DNA of 64,000 bases from Roseateles saccharophilus (lineage in GTDB: Bacteria > Pseudomonadota > Gammaproteobacteria > Burkholderiales > Burkholderiaceae_C), in contig NZ_SMBU01000023.1 of assembly GCF_004342485.1 (NCBI RefSeq), positions 25,215-89,214 on the forward strand, given 5' to 3'. The translations under genes were made by a program, and so were the position numbers. Position 1 is the first letter of the stretch. Every line of letters begins with the position of its first letter. This document shows, piece by piece, positions 1 through 8,557 of the stretch. The notes under the pieces were generated by a model, which had not been told where the DNA came from, did not search any database, and was given only the letters and a program-made list of their open reading frames with translations.

Positions 1-1119
1 CTGGGCCTGCGGCCGGGCGACCCGGTCGGTCGCGCCGAGCTGAACCGCGCCGTCGAGCAGCTGGACGGCACCGGCGACCTCGACCGCATCGAGCTGTCCA
101 TCGACGACCGCGACGGCCGCCGCGACGTGCAGTTCAAGCTCACCGAGGCCGACTGGGCCGCCAGCAAGCTGCGCTTCGGCCTGGAGTTCTACAGCAACTT
201 CGCCGACGCCAACCGCTACTCCCTGGTCGGCATGCATGTCGCCGACTGGCTCAACAGCTGGGGCGCCGAGCTGCGCTCCATCGCCCGCATCGGCTCCACG
301 CGCGGCCTCAGCACCGAGTTCTACCAGCCGCTGGGCCCAGGCTCACGCTGGTTCGCCGCCGCCCGGCTCGGCTACGAGGCCGGCAGCAACGATGTCTTCA
401 ACCAGGGCCAGCGCGCGCTGCGCCTGTCCAGCAGCCTGACCGACGCCCAGCTCGAACTCGGCCGCCGCATCGCCGGCCTGGGCGACCTGCGCCTGGGTGT
501 GGGCAAGCTGCGCGCGGCCGACGAAGTCATCCTGCCCGCGCCACCCACGGGCGGCCGGGAGTCGCGCATCTACAGCCAGCAATACCTGGAGCTGCACACC
601 GACACGCTGGACTCGCTGGCCTTCCCCAGCCGCGGCCAGTGGATGACGGCACGCATCGAATGGCTGAAGCCGCGCGGCGAGGCACGCGTCGTCAACGCCT
701 CGCTGCTCGGCCTGGGCGCCTTCCGCCTCGGCGAATGGGCCGGCCAGCTCTATGGCGAGGCCGCCCATGCCGGCAACGGCCAGGCGCGCTCGCTGGGCGG
801 CTATCTGCGCCTGTCGGGCACACCGGACGCGTCCCTCGTCGGCGAGAACATGGTGCTGCTGCGCGTGGTGATGGCCCGGCGCATCGGCGAGATGCCGGTG
901 GGCCTGGGCGGCGCGGTGCGCGTCGGCTTCTCGCTGGAGAGCGGCGCCATCGGCGCGGGCTCGGGCCTGAAGCTGTCCAACCTGCCCAGCAGCGGCTGGA
1001 AGCAGGCCGCCAGCGGCTTCCTCAGCGTGGACACGCGCTTCGGGCCGTTCTTCCTGGCGCTGGGCTCGACGCGTGGCGGCGACACGGCGGCGTATCTGCT
1101 GCTGGGGCCGACGTGGTGA
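1..1119 (+). CDS. Patatin/Omp85-type outer-membrane protein, C-terminal part (5' end outside window)
   Basis: The frame is open from base 1, so the start lies upstream; 372 residues are visible. The first 45 or so residues look like a POTRA-like segment (LGLRPGDPVGRAELNRAVEQ, then an alternating strand). The rest is rich in amphipathic beta-strand patterns with Gly/Tyr/Trp turns, and ends ..YLLLGPTW with an aromatic C-terminal residue, as expected of a 16-strand Omp85-like barrel. In Burkholderiales this arrangement is the C-terminal half of large RssA-like patatin phospholipases that carry POTRA and surface-antigen domains; the catalytic half would lie outside the window. It converges on ispD with 9 bp between the stops. 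A stand-alone BamA/TamA-like barrel is the main alternative. Family call moderately sure; the lipase activity is inference. Confidence 0.65.
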   Translation: MGLRPGDPVGRAELNRAVEQLDGTGDLDRIELSIDDRDGRRDVQFKLTEADWAASKLRFGLEFYSNFADANRYSLVGMHVADWLNSWGAELRSIARIGSTRGLSTEFYQPLGPGSRWFAAARLGYEAGSNDVFNQGQRALRLSSSLTDAQLELGRRIAGLGDLRLGVGKLRAADEVILPAPPTGGRESRIYSQQYLELHTDTLDSLAFPSRGQWMTARIEWLKPRGEARVVNASLLGLGAFRLGEWAGQLYGEAAHAGNGQARSLGGYLRLSGTPDASLVGENMVLLRVVMARRIGEMPVGLGGAVRVGFSLESGAIGAGSGLKLSNLPSSGWKQAASGFLSVDTRFGPFFLALGSTRGGDTAAYLLLGPTW

Positions 1120-1128
1120 GGCGGCCCT

Positions 1129-1815
1129 TCAGCCCGCCAGCAGCCGCTCCGCCAACGCGAAGTCTTCCGGCCACGTCACCTTGAAGTTGGCCATCGACGC
1201 ACGCACGAGCTGAGGCGCCAGGCCCAGGGCCTCGACGGCGCTGGCCTCGTCGGTGGCCGCGGCGCCCATGGCCTGCAGCGCGCGCTCGACGAGGCCGAGG
1301 CGGAACATCTGCGGCGTCTGCGCGGCCCATTTGTCGCGGCGGTCGATGGTGGCGCTCACGCGGCCGTCAGCGTCGCCGGCCTTCAGCGTGTCGGCGATAG
1401 GCTGGGCCAGCAGGCCGCCGACGGCGTCGGGCAGGCAGGCGGCGATCAGCGCATCCACCCACTCGGGCCGCAGCAGGCAGCGCGCGGCGTCGTGCACCAG
1501 CACCCAGTCCTCATCGAGCGCACCGCGGCGGCGCAGCTCGGCCAGGCCGCCGAGCACGCTTTCCGCGCGGCTGGCGCCGCCGACGCGGGCGACCCAGCCG
1601 GCATGACCGGGCAAGGCCTGCTCGAAGCGGTCGTCGGCCGGCGACAGCACGACCAGCACCTGCTCGATGCGCGGCACGGCCGTCAGCGCAGCCAGCGTGT
1701 GGGCCAGCATCGGCCGGCCGGCGATCTCGACGTATTGCTTGGGGATGCCAGCACCCGAGCGCTCGCCGATGCCGGCGGCGGGGACGAGGGCGAAGCAGCG
1801 CGGATCGGTCTTCAT
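1129..1815 (-). CDS. ispD: 2-C-methyl-D-erythritol 4-phosphate cytidylyltransferase
   Basis: Transfers CMP from CTP to methylerythritol 4-phosphate in the non-mevalonate isoprenoid pathway (cytoplasm). At 228 residues it has the usual IspD length. The N-terminus has the nucleotide-binding signature PAAGIGERSGAGIPKQY (residues about 12-28); VHDAARCL in mid-protein and the D-R-R-x-K-W-A-A-Q-T-P-Q-M-F block are family hallmarks. The start ATG lies 3 bp after the bestrophin-like stop, so it is probably the last gene of an aldolase-bestrophin-ispD transcript. In many Burkholderiales ispD is followed by ispF and adjoins mfd; here the downstream neighbour is a convergent outer-membrane gene, ispF is not seen in the window, and mfd is 11 kb away. 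Confidence 0.95.
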   Translation of the reverse strand: MKTDPRCFALVPAAGIGERSGAGIPKQYVEIAGRPMLAHTLAALTAVPRIEQVLVVLSPADDRFEQALPGHAGWVARVGGASRAESVLGGLAELRRRGALDEDWVLVHDAARCLLRPEWVDALIAACLPDAVGGLLAQPIADTLKAGDADGRVSATIDRRDKWAAQTPQMFRLGLVERALQAMGAAATDEASAVEALGLAPQLVRASMANFKVTWPEDFALAERLLAG

Positions 1816-1818
1816 CGG

Positions 1819-2766
1819 TCAGAGCAGCAGAAAGTCCACCGGTTCCAGCGCGGGCGGCGGGTTGGCGTCGCCCAGCGCCTGGCGCAGGTCGATCTCGATG
1901 CCGCGGCAGATGGCGTCCAGCGCCAGGTCGTTGGCCTGGATGCCGAAGGGCTCCTCGATCTCGTCGCCTAAAGCATCCAGGCCGAAGAAGGTGTAGGCCA
2001 CGATGGCGACGACGAACGGCGTCACCAGGCCCAGCGTGTCCACCAGGCCGAAGGGCAGCAGGAAGCAGTAGAGATAGGCCGTGCGGTGCAGCAGCAGCGT
2101 GTAGGAGAAGGGCAGCGGCGTGTTCTTGATGCGCTCGCAACTCGCGGCGGCGGCGGTCAGCGCGGACAGCGTGGTGTCGATCTGCACGGCGCGCTGGCTG
2201 TCGAGCTGGCCGTCGCGGCGGCAGCGGGCCAGGTCGGCGCCCATGGCCATCATCAGCGCCGCGGGGCGGTTGCGCACAGCGGCCAGGCCGGCACGCTCGG
2301 CCGGCTGCAGCAGGCCGTCCAGGCCGGCTTCGTCGCCGGGCCGGTCGCGCAGCAGCGCCTTCAGCGTGACGCAGAAGGCCACGGCCCGCAGCACGACGCG
2401 CACGCGCAGGTCGCCGAGGTCACGCGGGTCTGCCGGCGGCGCGGGCGCGTCGACGAGGTACAGCATCTGCCGCGCGAGGTTGCGGGCGCGCAGCAGCAGC
2501 TCGCCCCAGAGCTTGCGCGCCTCCCAGAAGCGGTCGTAGCAGGCGCTGTTGCGAAAGCCCAGGAAGATGGCCAGCGGCAGGCCCATCAGCGTGAACGGGA
2601 TGGTGGAGACGAGGACGGCGCGGTGGTCATCCAGCGCGCGGTGCGCCACCGTCACCACCACGGCCAGCAGCACATTGGCCAGCAACGCGCCGCGGATGCG
2701 CGCCAGGATGGAGCCGCGCAGCACGAAGAAAAGCTTCAGGCCCGACGGCCTCTCTCGAAGGATCAT
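1819..2766 (-). CDS. Bestrophin-family (UPF0187/YneE-like) membrane protein
   Basis: 315 residues with an N-terminal hydrophobic pair (about 28-45 and 53-72) and a second hydrophobic pair near 215-245, the layout of bacterial bestrophin homologues. Family-like stretches include STIPFTLMGLPLAIFLGFRN and NSACYDRFWEARKLWG, the latter typical of the conserved pore-neck region. Bacterial bestrophins form pentameric ion channels in the inner membrane; which ion this one conducts cannot be told from sequence. The gene lies 22 bp downstream of the class II aldolase gene and 3 bp upstream of ispD, so it is probably cotranscribed with both. No clear Shine-Dalgarno sequence precedes the ATG. Confidence 0.85.
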   Translation of the reverse strand: MILRERPSGLKLFFVLRGSILARIRGALLANVLLAVVVTVAHRALDDHRAVLVSTIPFTLMGLPLAIFLGFRNSACYDRFWEARKLWGELLLRARNLARQMLYLVDAPAPPADPRDLGDLRVRVVLRAVAFCVTLKALLRDRPGDEAGLDGLLQPAERAGLAAVRNRPAALMMAMGADLARCRRDGQLDSQRAVQIDTTLSALTAAAASCERIKNTPLPFSYTLLLHRTAYLYCFLLPFGLVDTLGLVTPFVVAIVAYTFFGLDALGDEIEEPFGIQANDLALDAICRGIEIDLRQALGDANPPPALEPVDFLLL

Positions 2767-2788
2767 CCCGGCATTGTCGCAAGCGATT

Positions 2789-3538
2789 TCAGCCGTCGTG
2801 CCCGGGGTTCTGGCGCGCGAGGCGCCGCAGCAGGCCCGGCCAGGCCAGTTCGGCGCCCGAGCCGCGCATGACCTTCTCGCTCTGCGCGCGGATGCCGGCG
2901 AGGATGGGCGCCGGGATGCGGATTAGCTCGCCGCCGCCGGCCTGGGCGCCGATCTGGATCTCGCAGGCGCGCTGCAGCATGAACATCTTCAGGAAGGTGT
3001 CGGCCGCGCTGTAGCCCAGCGTCAGCAGGCCGTGGTTGCGCAGGATCATCAGCGCCGTGTGGCCCAGATCGCGCACGAGGCGCGACTTCTCCTCGGGGTT
3101 GAGCGCGACGCCCTCGTAGTCGTGATAGCTGAGCGAGGCCAGCGGGAACAGGCTGTGCTGGGACAGCGGCAGCAGCCCCTGCTGCTGGGCGCTGACCGCG
3201 ACGCCGGCCACCGTGTGCAGATGCATCACGAAGCGTGCGTCCTCCCGCGCCTCGTGCACGGCGCTGTGGATGATGAAGCCGGCAGGGTTGACGCTGTAGT
3301 CACTGGGCCCGACCTTCTCGCCCGCGCGGTCCACCTTCACGAGGCTGCTGGCCGTGATCTCCTCGAACATCATCCCGTAGGGGTTGATCAGGAAGTGGTG
3401 CTCGGGCCCGGGCACGCGCGCCGAGATGTGGGTGAAGATCAGGTCGTCCCAGCCGTGCAGCGCGGCCAGGCGGTAGAGGGCGGCGAGGTCGCAGCGGGCC
3501 TGCCATTCTTCGGCACCGATATGGGCGGGCTTGGCCAT
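2789..3538 (-). CDS. Class II aldolase/adducin-family protein
   Basis: 249 residues from the chosen ATG at 3538, which has AGGAGA four bases upstream; a longer frame reaches 3610 but lacks this signal. The class II aldolase fold is shown by LIFTHISAR near the N-terminus, HSAVHEARED followed by the zinc-binding HLHT motif (V-M-H-L-H-T), and RNHGLLTLG further on. Members cleave or epimerise small sugar phosphates or act as decarboxylases, and many, like this one, have no assigned substrate. It is the first gene of a minus-strand run with the bestrophin-like gene and ispD. It is divergent from the RlmN-like gene, with 83 bp between the two starts. Confidence 0.85.
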   Translation of the reverse strand: MAKPAHIGAEEWQARCDLAALYRLAALHGWDDLIFTHISARVPGPEHHFLINPYGMMFEEITASSLVKVDRAGEKVGPSDYSVNPAGFIIHSAVHEAREDARFVMHLHTVAGVAVSAQQQGLLPLSQHSLFPLASLSYHDYEGVALNPEEKSRLVRDLGHTALMILRNHGLLTLGYSAADTFLKMFMLQRACEIQIGAQAGGGELIRIPAPILAGIRAQSEKVMRGSGAELAWPGLLRRLARQNPGHDG

Positions 3539-3621
3539 GATGTCTCCTGCTGGAAGTTGTCGGACCAGCATAGTCCGCGCGCCGCTGCGGCGGCATCGCG
3601 TCGGGGACAATCCTCGCCTCC

Positions 3622-4659
3622 ATGCTGATCCCCGACCTCCGCCAGCGCCTGCGCGCGCTCGGCGCCAACCCCGCCCACGAAAGCCGCGTGCTGCGCCACT
3701 GGCTGCAATGCCTGCCGCTGGACGCCGGCCGGCAACCGCTGCAGGGCTGGCTGCCCAGGGCGGTCATGGACGCCCTGCCCGGCCTGCTGGCCGAGCTGGA
3801 CGGGCTGCTGGCGCTCAGGAGCGAGCACGCCGGCAGCGACGGCCTGTCGGCCCGGCTGCTGCTGGGCCTTGGCGACGGCCAGACCGTGGAGACCGTGCTG
3901 CTGCCGCGCGACGGCGTCTGCGTGTCCAGCCAGGTGGGTTGCGCGGTCGGCTGCCGCTTCTGCATGACGGGCGTGGACGGCCTGATCCGCCAGGTCGGCA
4001 GCGCCGAGATCGCGGCCCAGGTGGTGCTTGCGCGGCGCAAGAACGCGAAGCTGAAGAAGGTCGTCTTCATGGGCATGGGCGAGCCCTCGCACAACCTCGC
4101 CAATGTGCTGGACGCGATCACGCTGCTGGGCCGCGAAGGCGGCTTCGCGCACAAGCAGCTGGTGTTCTCCACCGTCGGCGACGAGCGCGCCTTCGCCGCG
4201 CTGCACGCGGCCGAGGTGAAGCCGGCGCTGGCGCTGTCGCTGCACACGACCGACGCCGCCAAGCGCGCGGACCTGCTGCCGCGCGCGCCGCGGCTCGCGC
4301 CCGAGGACCTCGTCGAGGCCGCCGACGCCTATGCCCGAGCCAGCGGCTACCCCGTGCAATACCAGTGGACGCTGCTGGACGGCGTCAACGACGGCCCCGA
4401 GGAGCTGGACGGCATTGTTCGTCTGCTCAAGGGCCGCTACGGCCTGCTGAACATGATCCCCTTCAACGCGGCCGAAGGCCTGCCCTTCCGGCGCCCTAGC
4501 TGGGAGCGTGCCCGCGCCATCGCGGCCGAACTGAGCGCCCGCGGCGTGCTGACCAAACTGCGCGACTCGGCGGGCCAGGACGTGGACGGCGGCTGCGGCC
4601 AGCTGCGCGCCCGCGAGGCCGTGGGCCGGCCGACGCGGGTCGTGAGGATTCACGCCTGA
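3622..4659 (+). CDS. RlmN/Cfr-family radical SAM RNA methyltransferase paralogue
   Basis: 345 residues. CVSSQVGCAVGCRFC gives the CxxxCxxC [4Fe-4S] ligands C107, C111 and C114, and C100 matches the conserved upstream cysteine of RlmN. GMGEPSHN is the SAM-contacting GEP motif. Near the C-terminus, DSAGQDVDGGCGQL places C325 where RlmN and Cfr have the methyl-carrying cysteine, so the full two-cysteine mechanism appears intact. Known members methylate A2503 of 23S rRNA (C2 or C8) and, for RlmN, tRNA A37. The protein is about 40 residues shorter than typical RlmN, and canonical rlmN in this order usually sits by the hisS/ispG cluster. I therefore read it as a second, divergent copy; its target is unknown. 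Confidence 0.85.
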   Translation: MLIPDLRQRLRALGANPAHESRVLRHWLQCLPLDAGRQPLQGWLPRAVMDALPGLLAELDGLLALRSEHAGSDGLSARLLLGLGDGQTVETVLLPRDGVCVSSQVGCAVGCRFCMTGVDGLIRQVGSAEIAAQVVLARRKNAKLKKVVFMGMGEPSHNLANVLDAITLLGREGGFAHKQLVFSTVGDERAFAALHAAEVKPALALSLHTTDAAKRADLLPRAPRLAPEDLVEAADAYARASGYPVQYQWTLLDGVNDGPEELDGIVRLLKGRYGLLNMIPFNAAEGLPFRRPSWERARAIAAELSARGVLTKLRDSAGQDVDGGCGQLRAREAVGRPTRVVRIHA

Positions 4660-4751
4660 TCCAGAGACGGGTACGCGCGGTTCCGCCGGCAGAATCCGCT
4701 CGCCGCACCGGCCACCCGGGCCGAGCGAGAAGAGATTCCATCGGAGGAGAC

Positions 4752-5357
4752 ATGACTCAGCTTCAGACGCTGGCCGCGCGCGCCCGCCTGGCCGCCCTGA
4801 TCACCGGCACCCTGCTGTGCCTGCAAGCCGGCGCTGCCACCACGGTCAGCAGGTTCGAGCCCACCGTCCAGCTCGGCGGCAGCACGCTGCAGCTCAACGG
4901 CAAGGGCACGCGCATCCGCCTCGTGTTCAAGGCCTATGACATGGGGCTCTACACGGCCCGGCACGTTGGCAGCGCAGCCGAGCTGCTGGCCCTGCCCGGC
5001 CCCAAGCGCCTGCAGTTCACGGCCCTGCGCGAGCTGCAGGGCACCGAGCTGGGCCGGCTCTTCCTGCGCGGCATCAGCGACAACACGCCCAGCCAGCAGC
5101 TGACCCGCCACACGCTGGCCACCACCCGCCTCATCGAGATCTTCTCCGGCAAGCCCAAGCTGATGGCCGGCGACAGCTTCGCGATGGACTTCGTGCCCGG
5201 CAAGGGCACGCAGTTCTACATCCAGGGCCAGCCCCAGGGCGAGCCCGTGGGCGACGACGAGTTCTTCTCGCTGGTGCTGCGCATCTGGTTCGGCGACGCG
5301 CCGGCCGACGCGCATCTGCGCGACGCGCTGCTGGACGGCGGCAAGGACGCCGGCTGA
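4752..5357 (+). CDS. Secreted chalcone-isomerase-like (CHI-fold) protein
   Basis: 201 residues with an N-terminal signal peptide (hydrophobic stretch about 14-28, cleavage likely after QAGA). The mature part matches the bacterial chalcone isomerase-like family: G-T-R-I-R-L-V-F-K-A-Y-D-M-G-L-Y-T, then the F-L-R-G-I-S-D-N segment, and a C-terminal FFSLVLRIWFGDAP. Bacterial periplasmic members bind fatty acids or have no known activity; true flavonoid isomerase activity should not be assumed. GGAGGAG lies four bases before the ATG. It converges on the dctD-like gene with 4 bp between the stops. Confidence 0.82.
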   Translation: MTQLQTLAARARLAALITGTLLCLQAGAATTVSRFEPTVQLGGSTLQLNGKGTRIRLVFKAYDMGLYTARHVGSAAELLALPGPKRLQFTALRELQGTELGRLFLRGISDNTPSQQLTRHTLATTRLIEIFSGKPKLMAGDSFAMDFVPGKGTQFYIQGQPQGEPVGDDEFFSLVLRIWFGDAPADAHLRDALLDGGKDAG

Positions 5358-5361
5358 GCCT

Positions 5362-6723
5362 TCAGCCCGCGCGGTAGGCGTCGGCATCCAGCCCCAGGCG
5401 GCGGATGCGGTCGTGCAGGGTCTTGCGCGCCAGGCCCAGGCGCTCGCCGGCGCGAGCGATGTTGCCGCCGCTCTCCAGCAGGGCCTGCACGATCCACTGG
5501 CGTTCGACGGCCGCGAGTGCTTCGTCCAGCGGCGCCTGCGGCAGGGCCGCGGGTCCGGCGGGCGTGGGCAGCCCGGGCGCCGGCGCCTCGGACACGAGGC
5601 CCAGCACCCAGCGCTCGGCGAAATTGCGCAGCTCGCGCACATTGCCCGGCCAGTCGCGCGCCTGCCAGGCGGCGAGCTGGGCGGCGGTCCAGGCCGGCAC
5701 CGGGCGCTGCAGGCGCTCGGCGGCCTGGGCGCAGAAATGGCTCAGCAGCAGCGGGATGTCCTCGCGGCGCTGGCGCAGCGGCGGCAGCGCGATGCTGGCC
5801 ACGTCCAGGCGGTAGAACAGGTCCTCGCGGAAGCGCCCTTCGCGGGCCAGTTCGAGCAGGTCGACCTTGGTCGCCGCGACGATGCGGCAGGCCAGCGGCA
5901 CGGCCGTGTTGGAGCCCAGGCGCTCGACGCTGCGCTCCTGCAGCACACGCAGCATCTTGACCTGCAGGGCCAGCGGCATGGACTCGATCTCGTCGAGGAA
6001 GACCGTGCCGTCGCCCGCGAACTCCAGCTTGCCGATGCGGCGCCTGCTGGCGCCCGTATAGGCGCCGGCCTCGGCGCCGAAGATCTCCGACTCGAACACG
6101 CTCTCGGGCAGCGCGCCGCAGTTGATGGCGACGAAGGCGCCGCGCGCGCCGCTGGCCGCATGCAGGGCCCGCGCGACGACCTCCTTGCCGGCGCCGGTCT
6201 CGCCGTGGATGAGCACGTCCACGCGCGCCGGGCCCAGCGTGTGGATCAGCGTGCGCAGTTGCTCCATCGCGACGCTAGCGCCGAGCAGGCCGTCGGCCGG
6301 CCCGCCACCCAACTGCGCCTTCAGGCGGCGGTTCTCCAGCACTAGGCGACGCTGCGCCAGCGCGCGGCGCACGACCTCGACGAGGTGCTCGGCCGAGAAG
6401 GGTTTCTCGATGAAGTCCCAGGCGCCGTCGCGCATGGCCTCCACGGCCATGCCGATGTCGCCGTGGCCGGTGACGAGGATGACGGGCAGCTCGGGGTCCT
6501 GCTCGCGCAGCGCGTGCAGCAGCTGCAGGCCGCTGTCGCCGGGCAGCTGCACGTCGCAGACGACGACGCCGGCAAAGCCGGGCTGCAGCCAGGCGCGCGC
6601 CGCCTCGGCCGAGTCGACGCCCTCGGTGTTCAGGCCGGCGAGCCGCAGGCTCTGCGTCGTGGCCAGGCGCACATGCCCGTCGTCCTCGACGAGCAGCACA
6701 TCGGTGGGTTCGTTCCAGGCCAT
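5362..6723 (-). CDS. dctD: DctD-type sigma-54-dependent response regulator
   Basis: 453 residues from MAWNEPTDVLLVEDD, chosen because the receiver begins there. Receiver 7-120 has phospho-acceptor D57 (VVVCDVQLPG) and K107. The AAA+ domain has Walker A GETGAGKE (174-181), the sigma-54 contact loop written GAYTGA (220-225) instead of the usual GAFTGA, and Walker B VFLDEIES. The C-terminus is a Fis-type helix-turn-helix (GGNIARAGERLGLARKTLHDR). It starts 10 bp after the stop of its partner kinase. The likely role is to activate sigma-54 transcription of the organic-acid transporter that heads this unit, where a -24/-12 promoter is visible. The name rests on architecture and context; another C4-dicarboxylate or 2-oxo-acid two-component pair is possible. 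Confidence 0.85.
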   Translation of the reverse strand: MAWNEPTDVLLVEDDGHVRLATTQSLRLAGLNTEGVDSAEAARAWLQPGFAGVVVCDVQLPGDSGLQLLHALREQDPELPVILVTGHGDIGMAVEAMRDGAWDFIEKPFSAEHLVEVVRRALAQRRLVLENRRLKAQLGGGPADGLLGASVAMEQLRTLIHTLGPARVDVLIHGETGAGKEVVARALHAASGARGAFVAINCGALPESVFESEIFGAEAGAYTGASRRRIGKLEFAGDGTVFLDEIESMPLALQVKMLRVLQERSVERLGSNTAVPLACRIVAATKVDLLELAREGRFREDLFYRLDVASIALPPLRQRREDIPLLLSHFCAQAAERLQRPVPAWTAAQLAAWQARDWPGNVRELRNFAERWVLGLVSEAPAPGLPTPAGPAALPQAPLDEALAAVERQWIVQALLESGGNIARAGERLGLARKTLHDRIRRLGLDADAYRAG

Positions 6724-6733
6724 GAAGGAATTG

Positions 6734-8557
6734 TCAGGCGAGCGGCAGGCGCAGCGTGAACCAGGCGCCGCCCTGCTCGCGGTTGCCGCCCTGCAGCGAG
6801 CCGCCCAGCGCATTGGCGATGGAGGCCGAGATGGACAGGCCCAGACCCAGGCCATCGCCGCGGCGCTTGGTCGTGAAGAAGGGCTCGAACAGGCGCGCCA
6901 GCACCTCGTCGCCGAGGCCGGGGCCATCGTCGGTGACGCGCAGCAGGGCCTGGCCGCCATCGACCTCGGCCTGCAGCGTGACCGTGCCGCTGCCCTTCTC
7001 GGCACTCGCATCGATGCCGTTGCGCAGCAGGTTCACGAGCACCTGCTCGACGCGAACCTGCTGGCCCAGCACGGCCAGGCCTTCGGGCACGGCCGGGCAG
7101 TCCAGCCGCACGCGCTGCCGGCGCGCCTCGGCGCTGACGAGGGCCACGGCCGACTGGAAGGCCGCCGCCACCGGCACCGGCTGCACACGCAGCTCGTCGC
7201 GGCGCGCAAAGCCCTTGAGCTGGGCCACGATGGCGGCGATGCGCTGCGTGAGGCCGTCGATGGCTTCGAGATTGCCCTCGGCATCGGCCTGCATGCCGCG
7301 CTCCAGGAAGACGCGGGCGTTGTCGTTCAGCGCGCGCAAGGCCGCCAGCGGCTGGTTGATCTCGTGCGTGATGCTGGCGGCCATCTGCCCGAGCACGGCC
7401 AGCTTGCCGGCCTGCACGAGCTCGTCCTGCGTCGCGCGCAGCGTGCGCTCGGTGCGGTGCAGCTCGTCCACGCGGGCCTGCAGCTCCTGCGTGCGCGCGG
7501 CGATGCGCTCCTCCAGGCTGTCGTAGGCGGCGCGCAGTTCGCCCTGAGCGGCCGCCCGCTCGCTGGCGCGGCGGCGGCGCAGCTGCAGATAGGCCAGCAG
7601 CAGCAGCAGCGACACCCAGCCCAGCGCCGCCGCCCAGGCGCGGCCGGCGGCGATCTGCTCGGCGCCGCGGATCTCGGTGAAGGACAGCAGCGTCCAGCCG
7701 CGCCCCTCGACGGCCTGCTCGGTGACGAGGGCGCGCAGCCGCGCCGACGCGGTGGCGATGCGCTCGACGCGCAGCTCGCCCATGGCCCCGGAGGATTCGC
7801 GCTGCAGGGGCTGCAGCGGCAGGTCGCCGTATTGCTGGGTGTCGTGCAGCTCGGTGCGCACGGCCGTGATCAGCGGCTGAAGCGTGCGGTACTTCCACTC
7901 CGGCCGGCTGGCCAGGAAGACCACGCCGCGCGCATCGGCCAGCATCAGTTCGGCCGCGCTGCGCGCCCAGTTGGCCTCCATCTCGTCCAGCGAGACCTTC
8001 AGCACGACGACGCCCGCGTCCGGGCCGGCGAGGCGGTGGGCAATGAAATAGCCCGGCGTGCCGGTGGTGGAGCCGCGGGCGTAGAAATGACCGCCGCCGC
8101 TGGCCATCGCGTCGCGGAAATAGGGCCGGTAGGCGTAGTTCTGGCCGACGAAGGTCTGCGGCTCGCGCCAGTTGCTGGAGGCCAGCGTCAGGCCGCGCGC
8201 ATCGATCAGGAAGATGGCCGCCGCGGCGGCGTCGCGGGCCACGCCCTCGAGCAGCGCATCGACCTCGGCGGCGCGGGCCCTGGAGGCCGGCTCGGCCAGC
8301 AGGCCGGCCAGCGCCGGGTGGCGGGCCAGCACCTGGGGCAGGGCCTCGTACTTGTCCAGCGTGCCGGTCAGCTCGTGGGCGACGAAGCGCAGATGTCGCT
8401 GGGCGTCGCCCTGGGTCTGGGCCAGCGCCAGGTCCAGCGACAGCCGCCAGGCGGCGTAAGCGACGGCCGTGCCGCCCAGCAGCGCCAGCAGCAGCAGCGT
8501 CAGGCTGCGTTGCCAGCGGCTGGGCCTGAGGCGATCAGTGCGCAGAAGTTTCCGCAT
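6734..8557 (-). CDS. dctB: DctB-type membrane sensor histidine kinase
   Basis: 607 residues. TM1 spans about 18-37; a periplasmic double-Cache-like region runs to about 305 (YAYRPYFRDAM and PGYFIAHRL are typical of DctB sensors); TM2 lies near 310-326 and is followed by a coiled coil. The kinase core has the H-box ASITHEINQPLAALRALNDN, N-box EQVLVNLLRNGIDAS, G1 VTDDGPGLGDEV, F-box FEPFFTTK and G2 GLGLGLSIS. It would sense an extracellular carboxylate and phosphorylate the following regulator. Its start overlaps the transporter gene by 23 bp, and the regulator begins 10 bp after its stop, so the three genes look like one transcript. Confidence 0.87.
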   Translation of the reverse strand: MRKLLRTDRLRPSRWQRSLTLLLLALLGGTAVAYAAWRLSLDLALAQTQGDAQRHLRFVAHELTGTLDKYEALPQVLARHPALAGLLAEPASRARAAEVDALLEGVARDAAAAAIFLIDARGLTLASSNWREPQTFVGQNYAYRPYFRDAMASGGGHFYARGSTTGTPGYFIAHRLAGPDAGVVVLKVSLDEMEANWARSAAELMLADARGVVFLASRPEWKYRTLQPLITAVRTELHDTQQYGDLPLQPLQRESSGAMGELRVERIATASARLRALVTEQAVEGRGWTLLSFTEIRGAEQIAAGRAWAAALGWVSLLLLLAYLQLRRRRASERAAAQGELRAAYDSLEERIAARTQELQARVDELHRTERTLRATQDELVQAGKLAVLGQMAASITHEINQPLAALRALNDNARVFLERGMQADAEGNLEAIDGLTQRIAAIVAQLKGFARRDELRVQPVPVAAAFQSAVALVSAEARRQRVRLDCPAVPEGLAVLGQQVRVEQVLVNLLRNGIDASAEKGSGTVTLQAEVDGGQALLRVTDDGPGLGDEVLARLFEPFFTTKRRGDGLGLGLSISASIANALGGSLQGGNREQGGAWFTLRLPLA

